The position numbers and the translations under genes were made by a program. Below, one piece after another: positions 34,201-46,757 of a stretch of 64,000 bases of DNA (position 1 is its first letter; every line of letters starts with the position of its first letter). The notes beneath the pieces are model-generated. The model had not been told where the DNA came from and did not search any database. It was given only the letters and a program-made list of their open reading frames with translations. Source of the stretch: Gari tellinella (taxonomy: Eukaryota; Mollusca; Bivalvia; Cardiida; Psammobiidae); the NCBI GenBank assembly GCA_922989275.2, contig OV277864.1, forward strand, positions 72,420,158-72,484,157. Reading direction: 5' to 3'.

Positions 34201-35439
34201 ATAACTACTTGACAAAGGAATACGCTATTGATAGCGTCAGACACACACTTTTACATTCGAAACGTAAACACAGTTATGTTCCCTTTCCCCAAGGCCACAT
34301 ACCATAACGTGGTTCTTGATAACGCTGTTCCTATATAACTGTCACAACATATTTCCAATTTTTGCATTTATTGTTTTTAAGAGTGTTCCAGATAAAATTG
34401 TTCCCGACGGATCACGCAATTTGCCAAAAGCAATTTTGCAAATTTGAACTAATAAAAAACCGAGAAACAAACTTTATTTTACAGTCACTTTGTGCAAACA
34501 TAGGTATAAAACGTTTAATATGTTGTTCCCTAGGTACGGGTATATGTGACCCTTACATAATACAGTGGACATGTTAAGAGTATATTTCTCCGATTCAAAC
34601 AGAGATTCTTTAATATGAGCCTTCTTATCATTGTTGGACGTAATTTTCATTTGATAATATGTTATTTAAAACATTTGAAATTCAAATATAAGCTAAACCA
34701 AATAAGAAAAGGGTTAAGTAAGTTAAAGTTTCATAGAGCTAATTAGTTTATCAGTTCAAGCAGTGCATCAATTCTCATAGGCTGGAACAAATTAGTAAAC
34801 GAGATAACTGTCTTGATATAGTGTGCCAATAATCGTAACATCTATATACTTCTATTATTTATATTTGGTTCTTTAATGGTAGACCAGTCGATACGGTAAT
34901 CAGAAGAGTTTCACGCACGATGCAGTTCTGATTTACTCAGTGCCTAATCTGATCGAAACGGATTGTACATGTAAGAGACAATTTTCATTTCAATGTAGAT
35001 TTACTCAGAACATATGTATCCACTCATGACCACACGATCAGACACGTAATTTGCAAACTGCTGCTCCCTAACATTTTGACTCTCGTAAAGATGCATTTTG
35101 GTATTACAATGAAAATGTATTCTGCAAACTGCTTACCGTATTGTCGAAAGTGGTACCTTATGTAACAAAAACTGTCGGAGAACAGCAAAGCTCGCCTAAT
35201 GAAACCTATCTTAAACAGGTAACTATCTATAAAACAAAGTGTATCAGTACACTGATATTGAAGCCACAGAAAACCTCCATTCCAAATATATATCAGCTTT
35301 CGAATGCAAATGTGTAATGTAGTATAAATGCATTTAACTCCATAACTAACTTTGAAATTTCAGTCCCAAAACTCTAAGTCCACAACAGGTAAAGTTATGG
35401 CTCAAATAAAAATCTATTTTCAATTCTAACTACGCAATA

Positions 35440-35870
35440 TCAATGTTCAACCAACAGGAAACCTCCATTCCAAATATCAGCTTACATGAGCAATCAGCCG
35501 AAAAACCTATGTCCACAGCAGGTAAAATTTTGACTAAATTTAAACTTATTTTAAATTTTAACTACCCAACATCAATGTTCAACCCACAGGGCACCTCAAT
35601 TCCAAATATCAGCTTCAAAATACAAATATTTCGTGAAGTATTAGTGCATTACAACACTTACCCCAAAACTTTAACCATGAGAAATCAGCCGAAAAACCTA
35701 AGGCAAAACATGTAAAATGTTGACTAAATTTAAACTTGTTTTAAATTATAACTACACAACATCAATGATCAACCCACAGGGCACTTCAATTCCTACTTTC
35801 AGCTTCCTAATGCAAATATTTCATGAAGTATAAGTGGATAACAACACTTACCCGAAATTTTTAACAATGA
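35440..35870. repeat. Degenerate tandem repeat, about 150 bases per unit
   Basis: ACATCAATGTTCAACCCACA, CACCTCAATTCCAAATATCA and TTGACTAAATTTAAACTT recur three times with spacing near 140-190 bases. The frame crossing it is a by-product. Copies are diverged. Confidence 0.55.
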
Positions 35871-36787
35871 AAAACCAACGCCGACGCCGGAGTGATTCCA
35901 TAAGCCCCCCCCCCCCCCCCACCCCCCCCCCCCCCCCCCTACCCCATTATCCGAATAGGCGTGCTAAAAAAAGTTGTTAAAGTTTTAAATAAACATATAC
36001 AAATATACAAAAATGTTATTTTTTTATAGTGTTCAATTTGAGTGTACATTAATTGCATTCAAGAAAATTCTTCGCAAATGCTATATAGACGACATATTAC
36101 AACCATATGACTTCAATTGTAAAGTGAAACATTTCCACTACTGTTTTCATTTATCGATTCATCAAACTCTATGTTGTGAATATGCATTAGAGATTGTTCT
36201 AATTGATAGTTACATAACTGCGTGTTGTTACAAAGTCAAAGATGCTAGTATTTAAAAACAAAATCTTGACATTTCTAGAACTCTGTACTACATGTAGACA
36301 ACAGCCTAATAGAAAATATATACAAAATATATCATGTTGATGATGATGAAATGATAATATAATGAAAAGTATTCCGTTAAAATTATCTGCAAACGAAGGT
36401 TAATGTATATCTACAGGAAACTATAGTTACTCGCAAATTCTGAACACTCAGTCTTTCAATAAATTCAAATACCATAATAATTCCGATGGTTATCGGCCAT
36501 TTTCTACAGTTCTCTTAATCACAATTGACAGGAAACATAAGTAAAACCCGTAATAGCTGCCCACTTGATATTTATCTCATTACTCTGCCAATAACTTACA
36601 GATAAAATGAAATAAACCATGAATCAATTACGTGTTCAAATAATTGTCTGAGATTTAAAATTGCCTGCCATTTACTTAGGTTGCGATACTAAATCGACTT
36701 ACTCGTCTAATATAAGTTTTGTTGTAGTATATCAGAACACCAAATCTCAAGGTTTAGTGTAATATCTATATAGTCCGGCAGATTAAG

Positions 36788-37400
36788 TGAAAATACTTCG
36801 CTTTATGATGCAAGCACCAAAGTTGGCACATATATACAACATGACATGCTTTCTCGGAAAATCACGCTGTCCACGTGAAAAAAACAAAATGCCCGCCATT
36901 TTTCAAGAAGGCCGCCTTTCGAAGTGCTTTCAAACACTTTTTGAACTATAATTTGATTGAATAGTCCTATTTTGAAGATCTTAACATCAAAATATATGTT
37001 TTAGAGGATGAGAAAACCATTTTTGAATTTAGAAAATAAAAATAATTTAAAATTATGATGATATAATATGAATTAAGTGACAATTTACTGTCTCGATGAC
37101 GTTTGAATGGATAGTGCAGCAGCTTACTAAAATACTACTTAATTTGGTGATACACATATCAAATTTAGCACATATATGCTTCAAGACATGCTCTCTCGGA
37201 AAAAGACGATGTCCATGTAAAAAACAAAATGGCCGCCATATTTTAAGATGGCCGCCTTTTGACGTGATTTTTAACTATTTTTGAACTATATTTGATTGAA
37301 TAGTCCTATTTTGAAGATCTTTACATCACAAATATGTTTTTCGGAATGGGAAAACTATTTTGGAATTAAGAAAATAAAAAGTATTGAAAAATATGATGAT
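36788..37400 (+). repeat. Left arm of large inverted repeat
   Basis: This arm pairs with 38311-38921 over about 610 bases with only scattered differences. It contains ATGCCCGCCATTTTTCAAG, GAATAGTCCTATTTTGAAGA and CTGTCTCGATGACG. Tandem units of about 340 bases (starting near 36804, 37145, 37490 and 37809, each with GGTGATAC and a GGCCGCC block) extend through this arm and into the loop. Confidence 0.75.
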
Positions 37401-38310
37401 ATAATAGGAATTAAAAGAAAGATTACTGTCTCGTTGAAGTTTTAATGCAAAGTGCAATACATCGTTAAAACAATATTTCATTTGGTGATACAAGCATCAA
37501 ATGTAGCGCATATATGCTTGAAGACATGCTTTCTCGGCGGAAGAACGTTCTCCACGTGAAAAAAATGGTCTCATGTTTTCAAAATGGCCGCCAAATCGAA
37601 GTGCTTTCAAACACTTTTAGAAGATATTTACATCAAAATACATGTACATGTATATTGTTTTGTGGATGGGAAAACCGTTTTTGAATTTAGAAAATCAAAG
37701 TTATTAAAATTTATAATGATAGTATATGAATTTAATGAAAGAATCAGCCTCATTGAAGTTTTAATGGATAGTGCTTCTTGTGCAGCAGATTACGAAAATT
37801 ACTTAATTTGGTCATACAAGCATAAAATATAGCACATATATGCTTTAAAACATGCTTTCTTCTCGGTAAGGCACGCGTTATCCAAGAGAAAAAATAGAAT
37901 GCCCGCCATTTTTCAAAATGGCCGCCATTCGAAATGCACTCAAACATTTTTAAACAATAATTTAAGTAGCATTTATTTGCACTTTTTTGTGTACGAATAA
38001 TTTCTGGACAAGGAAATTGGCATGCTGCTTTGAAATACGGCGGGTATCGATGCGGTCGATTCCGCGACAGTTTAAAAAAAACTTCCTTGAGATTGTTGAA
38101 TGACATTTAAAGGCTATATGAACATATCATTTACATATGCTTAAAAACATATTCAACGTGTTACATGAAATCATTACATGAAATATTTTCAAATCCTACT
38201 ATGAAATTCATTTAAAAAGAAATATATTGTTCTCTCTTAGAATGTTCACTATTAGTAAATTCCTGTTTTTTTTTCACTCCATGCCTCAGTATTAAACCGC
38301 CACCTGAGTG

Positions 38311-38921
38311 ATCTCATAATTTCCAATATGTTTTATTTTCTTAATTCCAAAATGGTTTTATCATCCCGAAAAACATATATGTTGATGTAAAGATCTTCAA
38401 AATAGGACTAATCAACCAAATATAGTTAAAAAAAGTGAAAAGACTCTTCGAAAGGCGGCCATCTTAAAATATGGCGGCCATTTTGTTTTACACGTGGACA
38501 GCGTCCTTTTCCGAGAAAGCATTCTTGAAGCATATATGTGCTAAATTTGAAGTTTGTATCACCAAATTAAGTAGTATTTTAGTAAGCTGCTGCACTATCC
38601 ATTCAAACGTCATCGAGACGGTAAATTGTCACTTAATTCATATTATATCATCATAATTTTCAATTATTTTTATTTTTCTAAATTCAAAAATGGTTTTCTC
38701 ATCCTCTAAAACATATATCTTGATGTTAAGATCTTCAAAATAGGACTATTCAATCAAATTATAGTTCAAAAAGTGTTTGAAAGCACTTCGAATGGCGGCC
38801 ATCTTGAAAAATGGCGGCCATTTTGTTTTTTTCACGTAAACAGCGTTATTTTCCGAGAAAGCATGTCATGTTGTATATATGTGCCAACGTTGGTGCTTGC
38901 ATCACAAAGCGAAGTATTCTC
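38311..38921 (-). repeat. Right arm of large inverted repeat
   Basis: Reverse complement of 36788-37400. GGCGGCCATCTTGAAAAATG, TTCAAAATAGGACTATTC and CGTCATCGAGACGG are the mirrored words. The loop of about 0.9 kb between the arms holds two more diverged units of the same repeat. Confidence 0.75.
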
Positions 38922-40613
38922 TTCATAAAACTGACTTAAGCTGCTGGACTAATAGACCATGGCATTATCATGCAGTGAAGGTCTAAATCAATTCACTTTG
39001 AAAATTGACACCACCTATGATGGTCTTTGTTGTCATTTTGCATTTTCACCCTTTCATATACAAATTAATGCATCTGTTTTTACCCTTCCACAGACAATAT
39101 ACCATCACATAAAATTTTGTTCGGATTCAGTAATTTGAAGATTTGACTGACGAAATATTGATACAAGTGCTAAACAGTCTGATCTTGATCCATAGTGTTT
39201 GCAATGCAGACTTTATTTGCCTTAAATGCAATGCAAGTGTTAATGGTTTGATTGCTATGATATATTTTGTTTCTCATTATGTTTCAGTGTATTTTATGCA
39301 TATTTTAATATTGCAAACAACAGTAATAGAAGCAGGCGATGTCAAACAGTTAGGTCAGACGCATATGTGAAAACAGTGTAAGAAGTGCAAATTATATTAT
39401 GGACACGAATAGTAGGCTCAGAAAAATAGTCAATTAAACGCAATCAAGCCAACAATTTAGTTCCGGTTAAAGACAACCTCAACATTCTGCATGCTATACA
39501 AAGCCATCTGAAAAATGTGTCGTCCACAACAAATCTCGAAATTTGTTTAAAGGCCTATCCGCTTAGACATCAGAGGTGAACAAGGCATATTTAAGGTTTA
39601 ATTGGTTGACATAAAGAAGGGTTGGAAACGGGCCATCGTATCTGTCCGGATTTGTGAGAATTCCGGTATTTAGAGGATCCGGTCTAGGGGGTTTCACAAT
39701 TTTATAACAATTATACACGTTATGTAATAATCGTCTAAAGCCGCATCAGTATCATCTCTCGAAATAACAATTATTTGCATTATCTTTCAGATAATATTAA
39801 TGAAGTCTTTAATTGAGTTTGACCTAGTTGATCACTTTTGTTGATTTAGATAATCAGTTTTTCCTTTTTATTTGAATAAATGTATCATATTGAGAACACG
39901 TACGCGATTAAGCTTCAAACGATATGACACATCAATAGTAATTTTAGAATAAACTGCATCTTACAACTGATCTAACTTAATGTTAAAATCCTTACTGCGT
40001 TACTTCTGTCTTCATAGGCTATAACATGGTAACGTGTATATGCTTCCACGTTTCACTGATTGGCTTAACCTTCATGGAACTGTTATCTACAAACTACAGA
40101 GAAAATGACACTATTCTTTCTCAATAAACGGTGGTAAACTATTAGTTTTCATTGCAAACAGTGTGGAAGCTAGATCAGACGCCAACTGTGATAATTCTCC
40201 AAACTGTTAGATATACATATATTGTAAGAATCTAAAATATATGTCACTTACTTTTTTATTGCAATACGATTGTGTTCAGTTGCTTTAAACGGAAACAATA
40301 CATGTCGTCGCCACTGAATGGCGCTTGCGAACCTTTTTAGCGTTTAAGTAGGATGCATTTTATTTACAAAACTATCACCGGCATGTAAAACAGTATGTGA
40401 CGCTGTGTTAAATAGTTGTTTGCAATATCTATCATTAACGTTATTTCAGAGTGCTGAACTTAAAGTCTCCATCGGCAAGTTAATTAAAATGTGAAACACT
40501 GCACCTTAATATAGGCCAACGTTCTATCGGTAATGAAAGTATCCTCATGTTTTGTACTGCTGTGCTGTCACAAAGTAATTTCGTGCTCCACGTCATTTTA
40601 GGTCTCTGGTTAA

Positions 40614-40771
40614 ATAATCTAAATAAGGGGAGATCCTTTGAAAGCACAGAAAACAAAGCAAATACTGAAAATTGCAGACTCGGTTTAATTGAGTCTGTTC
40701 ATGAGCAATACTTAAATATGCAACAGTGCTCACGCCCCCTAGCACCAGCTTAAGCGGAATTCAACTTTCAA
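40614..40771 (+). repeat. 158-base direct repeat, copy 1
   Basis: It is identical by eye to 40895-41052. It contains AAATAAGGGGAGATCC and CTCACGCCCCCTAGCACC. The small open frame starting at 40547 runs through it. Confidence 0.85.
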
Positions 40772-40894
40772 CTGTAAATGCGCTGAAAGCAATGATTCCA
40801 AAGGACCAGAAAGTATAACAACACTGAGAATGAAGTACGGGGCGACATTTTACAGCCGCCACACAAGCACTTAACATCTGCTGTTGTGAATTAT

Positions 40895-41052
40895 ATAATC
40901 TAAATAAGGGGAGATCCTTTGAAAGCACAGAAAACAAAGCAAATACTGAAAATTGCAGACTCGGTTTAATTGAGTCTGTTCATGAGCAATACTTAAATAT
41001 GCAACAGTGCTCACGCCCCCTAGCACCAGCTTAAGCGGAATTCAACTTTCAA
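40895..41052 (+). repeat. 158-base direct repeat, copy 2
   Basis: It is identical to copy 1 at an offset of 281 bases, separated from it by 123 unrelated bases. Identity in a diverged region means a very recent event or an assembly artefact. Confidence 0.85.
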
Positions 41053-41174
41053 GTCTACATGCTTCTCCATTTTAGTGTATGAAACCTGAACTCTTTCATG
41101 ATCAAATTATTAAGGAGAATTGTTAACCCTTCACCGCTTTATTGTCGTCTGCTTCAATACAAATACTAGTATTG

Positions 41175-41330
41175 TAGAAAAGGAAAGGCAGTAGACACAC
41201 ACGACCAAGGCAATATGGTAGTTCCGATCTTTTATTTGGTCCAACGTTTCGATTCCTCACCAGGTCTTTTTCAAGGATAGAATATCAAACAATCATCTTA
41301 CTGAAGTAAAAGAAAAACGGTACTTTTGTC
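41175..41330 (-). mobile_element. 156-base insertion with 10-base target duplication
   Basis: ACTAGTATTG occurs at 41165-41174 and again at 41331-41340. The host is an inverted family G MITE (about 41125-41400). On the minus strand the insert reads CCTGGTGAGGAATCGAAACG followed by TTGGACC, resembling the conserved core found in Penelope-like elements and hammerhead-bearing retroelements. The expected CTGA of a hammerhead core is CTGG here. Confidence 0.5.
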
Positions 41331-42482
41331 ACTAGTATTGTGATCAGGACACAAGCTGTTTGCAAACGCGCTTTAAGGCGTCATTGAGAGTGAAAGGGCT
41401 AAGCATGCTGTATACTTGTCTTCTGTACAACGAATCATTACTAACATTTCTTAGCGTTGAGTTTGTTTTGTAGTTTCATCACAGTGTTATCACAAAAGTT
41501 TCAAGCTTTTATTAAACATTACCCGTAGAAGTAGGTTAAACAATTGTGACTGTGCATTTAGAGACAATTTCACTCAATTACTTTTTATAATGGTTAAATT
41601 TGCTTCTTGACAAATTAGATCACTTTTAATATTAACCCCTATTGTGCTAAGTGCGACTTAGCTAATATTTACAAACAACTTGGATTCAGATTAAGACATC
41701 GGGTAACGCGGCGTTTAATCTGAATCAAAGTCGTATGTGCCTCATGTCATAATTTCGTCAGTTGAAAAAAGACAAAATAATAGTTTATATTTTTTCGCAG
41801 ACGAACTATTTTTAGCAGACTACATTTCAGCACGATAAGAGTTAGTCGTTCTTTTACTACAAACAATACTCAATGATATTATGAAACATTGTTATGCACC
41901 ATGTTATTTAAGAAATAATAAATTCGTACCAATGTTTTATCGTGCAACCGAACACGGATAGGAGTTGAGATGCGTAGTAATTTAATCACGAGGCCGAACT
42001 GCTACATTTGTTGGCGTACGCAATTTCGAAGCCTTATGACGTCACGTTACGACATAACAGTGCGTGCGTGTTTCATTGAGAATTCAAACACAGATACGTC
42101 CCTTCTTTGTTTATATAGGGGCGTGCGCGAAGTGTGTTAGAATAACCCTTCGATTGCTATTCATGACTGAGTATAATTTGCAAACAGCTTGACCCAATTC
42201 AGACGCAACGTAATGAGGCATATGTTTGATATCCGAACTGTTGGACTCTAATATTCAATATAGATTTGAAATATCAAATAGCTCTTTTTCTATCTTCACT
42301 ATTTTTACTTTGTTTCTTTTAAGTTTTAAGCGCACTGTCAAAGTGTTGTCAAGGTTGACTGATTGATGTACAGCATAGTTGAAATAAACAAAATTGTAAA
42401 AACAAACGGGAAAATGGGTACCACGAACAAAGACCATATTTTAGCAGACGACTGTTGCAGTTAGGGCAGACATAATGATGTA

Positions 42483-42843
42483 CAGTGAAACCCCTCTAAA
42501 CCGGACATATGTGGGGGACAACATAAATTTCCAGTTTAGAGGGGTTTTTAGTTTAGAGAAGTTTTAACCAATTATCCCATCTAGAGCTTGTTTCTAGTAC
42601 GGAAGATATTTGACCACTTAAAACAGATTGAAAGTAAAGCAGAATGCGCATTAAGGCGCATTCTGCTTTACTTTCAACCTGCTTTAAACTATCATCTGCT
42701 AGAATATATAAAAATATATATGATGATGATACATATTCAAAATGATATAAAGTGGAAGAAGAAATAAAAAATGGGACCAACGTTGTGTCCGGTTTAGAAA
42801 GAATTCCGGTATTAAGAGGTTCCGGTTTGGAGGGGTTCCACTG
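42483..42843. mobile_element. Family D MITE with A-type hairpin
   Basis: TA|CAGTGAAACCCCTCTAAACC, a hairpin at about 42617-42690 around GCGCATTAAGGCGC, and GGAGGGGTTCCACTG|TA. Confidence 0.75.
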
Positions 42844-43624
42844 TATTTACTAGAGGTAACGTCCTCGTCATGACCCTTACAAACTGTCACAACATATTTC
42901 CCTTTTAATCACTAAATGTTTTTAAGACAATTATTGACATAATTGTTCCCGACAGATAATGTAATTGCAATCAAATAGCTTTAGACAACAAGTTTAACAA
43001 TTACAACGTCGGTTATAAATGCCCTGTTTTTGTCATTTCTATTAGCTTTATTTAAGATGGTAACATTTCTTGGTTAGTAATAATCGTGGACTCTCTCTGT
43101 CTTACGTGTCATAGTTATGCTTTTTCTTGAAATTAATTTGTATTTTACTTTCTGAATGATGGGTGAGCTTAATGTAACATATGAAGAAGGTTTTGATTCT
43201 GATGCGACACCGTGTAAATCGGCATTCTATCAGGACAAAACCTTATAACACCCTGGTGGCATTTTCTGAAAGCAAATGTAGCGAATTAAATTTTTAGAAT
43301 TTTAGGCGACACTTTGTACAGAAGGTATAATGTTAAGAATGTATATTCAATGCGTATAATATAATCGAGATTGATTTAATTGTTTATTGAATATTGAAAC
43401 AAATACCGAGCACCTGATCTGACTCCAAACTGACTTCAATGCAAATACATGTAACTGTATTGGTAGAAATGAGTTATCTAGGAAATTATGACGTTTTGAA
43501 TACCCAATCGTGTTATGAGTCACGACAAACGTACGGTGATCACCTTTGTGTCTAATAAGATTGTTATCACTAAAACGATAATATTCGGGCATTCGAGACA
43601 CGGATTTTGACAAGGTTGGATATC

Positions 43625-43715
43625 ATGAAAACCCCGCATGGGGATCAAAACCAGCATGCCAGCATGGCAGTTCAATACTATAACATCTGAGCTAAATTGT
43701 CGACTCCCTTGTCAG
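43625..43715 (-). repeat. tRNA-like sequence, SINE candidate
   Basis: On the minus strand, TTAGCTCAGATGTTA (A-box-like) and GGTTTTGATCCC (B-box-like) are at tRNA-like spacing. Confidence 0.4.
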
Positions 43716-44154
43716 GTGTTGGGTTTATCATTCGGTTTTTAAGACCACGCACAAAGATAATCGTGTGTAATGTAACATTATTGTGTTGTACTACTATTTG
43801 GCCAACGGTGTACACTTAACGAATCTTCTAACTGTGCACTTATATATGGTATCATATATCCGGCGCTAATGGTCAGATCGTGTTAAAACTTTGCAGAAAT
43901 CAAGAAATCATATTTCTGATGGTAATGTATTTACTTTATTTAATACAAAACAAAAAATATATAAATTTGAACGAAAAATATGAGTGAGTAAAAAAAGTTG
44001 GTTTCTCAAAAAGAGAGAGGGGACGTACATGTATACAGAAAACGCAGGTGCGATTCCCTACTCGTATTCTCAGGTTATTTCAGATACCCAGTGTAAATAA
44101 CTGTTAAAACATTGGGCTTCGGTTTTTATAAAGTCTTATCTGAAGGAATTGGTC

Positions 44155-44235
44155 GGGCATGGGATCGATTGTACGACCCCTTGTTTCGTAGTCGAGCGCG
44201 TTACTCATCGACCGCGTCCGACGGCGAGTGTAACA
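44155..44235 (-). repeat. tRNA-like sequence, SINE candidate
   Basis: On the minus strand, GGTCGATGAGTAACGCG and GGTCGTACAATCGATCCC give A- and B-box-like words. The GC-rich composition contrasts with the flanks. Confidence 0.35.
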
Positions 44236-44654
44236 AAAAGTCATTAAAACAGTATTTATTGTCAATTTAGTCAATCAAACAGTGTTTATTCGGTAACGCC
44301 TTTGTCCAGCATCGTTTATAACAGCCTGACGTCGACGTCATATCGACGTTACGCATAGTTGAACGGCTAACAGCATGTTTTCTGAATGTGCGGCTTGATA
44401 GTGAATGCACGAGAAAAGTTTCGAAGCAATTTAAAACCAGTTCACGATTTTCTCGTGCAAATTGAGTATGTTGTCGTTTCATGGTTCACTGGGTCTTCCA
44501 ACAGATTTTTTTTAAATTTGATAACGATTTGACAGACCAATGTCCGTCAATAGTCAACACGCAAACATTGTGTAGAAATTCTTATAAATAAAAGATATAT
44601 AGCAAAAAGAAAAGTGCACAGTTAGAAGATTAGTTAAGTGTATATCTTTCTGCA

Positions 44655-45163
44655 GGGTCCGTCTAAAGACCACAACCCTCCCCAACCCTCCCCAACCACC
44701 CTCCCCAACCCTCCCCAACCTCCCCAAACCACTCCAAACCTCTCCAAACCTGCCTAAAGCATTTGAAAACAATCCAAACCACTTAAATTTCTTAATATCT
44801 AATCATAAATAGCTTATAAAAGTGCGAATTTAGGCTAAAACAATGAAAAATGTTAATTTAAAATTAAATATTCGATGTTTTTCTTTTCAAGGGAGACAAC
44901 TCGAACAAAACTTAAGATCACTTTACACAGTTACCTCTAAATATTAGATTTCTATCATAATAGCCTTTTCGGGTTTTGAAGACAAGTATTCTCTTAAAGC
45001 AGGTTTAAAGTAAAACAGAATGCGCCTTAAGGCGCATTCTGCTTTGCTTTCAGCCTGCTTTAAGCTACAATCTGCTAGAATTATAAATAAAATGCTTTTA
45101 AAAGTGGTTTTGAGAGGTTTGGATAAGTTTGGGGAGGTTTTGGGTCTTTAGACGGACCGCTTT
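44655..45163. mobile_element. MITE with GGTCCGTCTAAAGACC ends (family K) carrying an A-type hairpin
   Basis: Left end GGTCCGTCTAAAGACC then CCTCCCCAA tandem words; right end TTGGGGAGG then GGTCTTTAGACGGACC. An A-type hairpin (about 44993-45065, GCGCCTTAAGGCGC centre) lies inside. The C-rich left arm (44670-44755) is an expanded CCCTCCCCAA-like simple repeat. Confidence 0.6.
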
Positions 45164-45744
45164 CAGCAGGGTGCTCCAAAAGAAAAGTATGAGTATGCTC
45201 GTCACTAAATTTCAATGAGTTATATCGGAATGAAAACAGAAAGCTTCAGTAATAGCCTTTTTTTAATTGTCGTCCCGTTAAACATTTTTGTGTCTTAAAT
45301 GACACGAAGTCAGCCCATGGTATCCCTGTTGTTTCTTACACTTAAGGTTCTGAGACGTTGCAGGCCTAGTACATGTAATAGGAGTTTTCAATAAATAACA
45401 AAAGACAAAACTCAATCGAACACAAAAATGCAATAAAGTGGCAAACCTTATTTATCAATTCTTGACGTTTTATTATCCATTAAAAGACTATCAATTATTG
45501 CGTATCAATAAAAAACTGCATGCTCTTTAGAACCTAAAAGACTACGTACATATTTAAAGTTGTTTCTTTTACTGAAAGACATTATAAAACCATCACGATA
45601 AATCAAACAATTTATCCTGTCTAGACAGGAATATGTTTGGGAGCATTTTTGTTATTTTCTATTCTCCAATTGAAGGACTCAAATACCAATTCTAAAACCA
45701 ATGTTCGCGTTTTGTTACAATACATTACCGTACAGCTCAAACTT

Positions 45745-45985
45745 GCTCGTATCAAATGTACCCGTACCTGATTCGTTGAAGTTTTAGAACTCGAGCTGGC
45801 TGTGTTCGACCATTGTCGCATTTCAAAGTTAAAACGTAGCTCAGCCACGTTTTAACTTTAGAATACATGTTATTTTGACTGAAGCTGAAATGCTGGATGA
45901 CTTTGAACTGTATTGTAATGATTAAAATAGTGATTAAGAAAGAACTAGTAAAGTCATTTCGACAAGTTCGACAGTCTAGTTGTGA
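45745..45985. mobile_element. Family C MITE, degenerate
   Basis: The central AAAACGTAGCTCAGCCACGT hairpin and GACAAGTTCGACAGTCTAG at the right are recognisable. The left end is worn. Confidence 0.45.
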
Positions 45986-46399
45986 AAAACATTATAAGTG
46001 ATAAGGTAACAGCTTTTTCATTTTGCAATTTATGCCAAACAAGTATATCAGGATCGTTATCTTAAAGACTTATTTTTCAGACTGCCTTAGTGTGGATGAT
46101 TCCTTGTAGTTGGCATTCATTTACTATTACTTCAACAGCATTTTTAATGCACATGTTAAGCTGGTCCTTACACAAATGACCCGTCTTGCCATGTTGATGA
46201 TAAATATGACAGTTATAAAGCCCTCTATACAGGTGAAGGGTTGTAGCAGCTCAAGTAGGAATACGGCCGTATCTTTCCATTTTTTGTTTAACCATTTCTG
46301 TGCCGAATCAAACGAGAGGTTTTTACCCCTTTATCGTTACTTTGTCATCTGGTTCAATAATGGTGTTTGCAAGATTGATTCAAAGTTAGATTTAAGGTA

Positions 46400-46757
46400 C
46401 AGCGCTCCCTTTCTACAACGGCCCTTCCAACAACGATTCCCTCCTTACAACGACTCTTGCCGCTGTTCCCTAAACAAAACAATTATGTCTAACGCTTTTT
46501 ACTGCTGCAATATCGTCTGCTTAGAACTCTCGTCTGCTGTTTTTCTCAAAGTTACATAATATACATTTTGACAGAAAAAACTTAATGACGAGTGACAAAC
46601 AGCTTGAATTCCGATCAGACGCCGCGTTACGCGGCGTCTGATCTGGATTCAAGCTGTTTGCAAATATAAGCCAATGTCCCTCCCTGTAACGACTCCCTCC
46701 GAACAACGCATATATTTTTTGTCTCCCGTTGGGTGTCGTTGAAGAGAGGGAGCACTG
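46400..46757. mobile_element. Family H MITE
   Basis: TA|CAGCGCTCCCTTTCTACAAC, a perfect hairpin with CGATCAGACGCCGCG arms (about 46598-46664), and GAGGGAGCACTG|TA. It explains the 3' half of the 149-codon frame starting at 46110. Confidence 0.75.

Noticed and set aside
36013..36255. 80-codon Cys-rich frame
   Set aside because: Cysteines have no regular spacing, there is no signal peptide, and it sits between a poly-C tract and repeats.
37750..38106. 118-codon minus-strand frame
   Set aside because: It lies across the tandem and inverted repeat units, and neighbouring units do not keep the frame open.
46110..46559. 149-codon open frame, the longest in the window
   Set aside because: From 46400 onward it runs into a family H MITE, and the first part has no domain or splice support. 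Likely chance.
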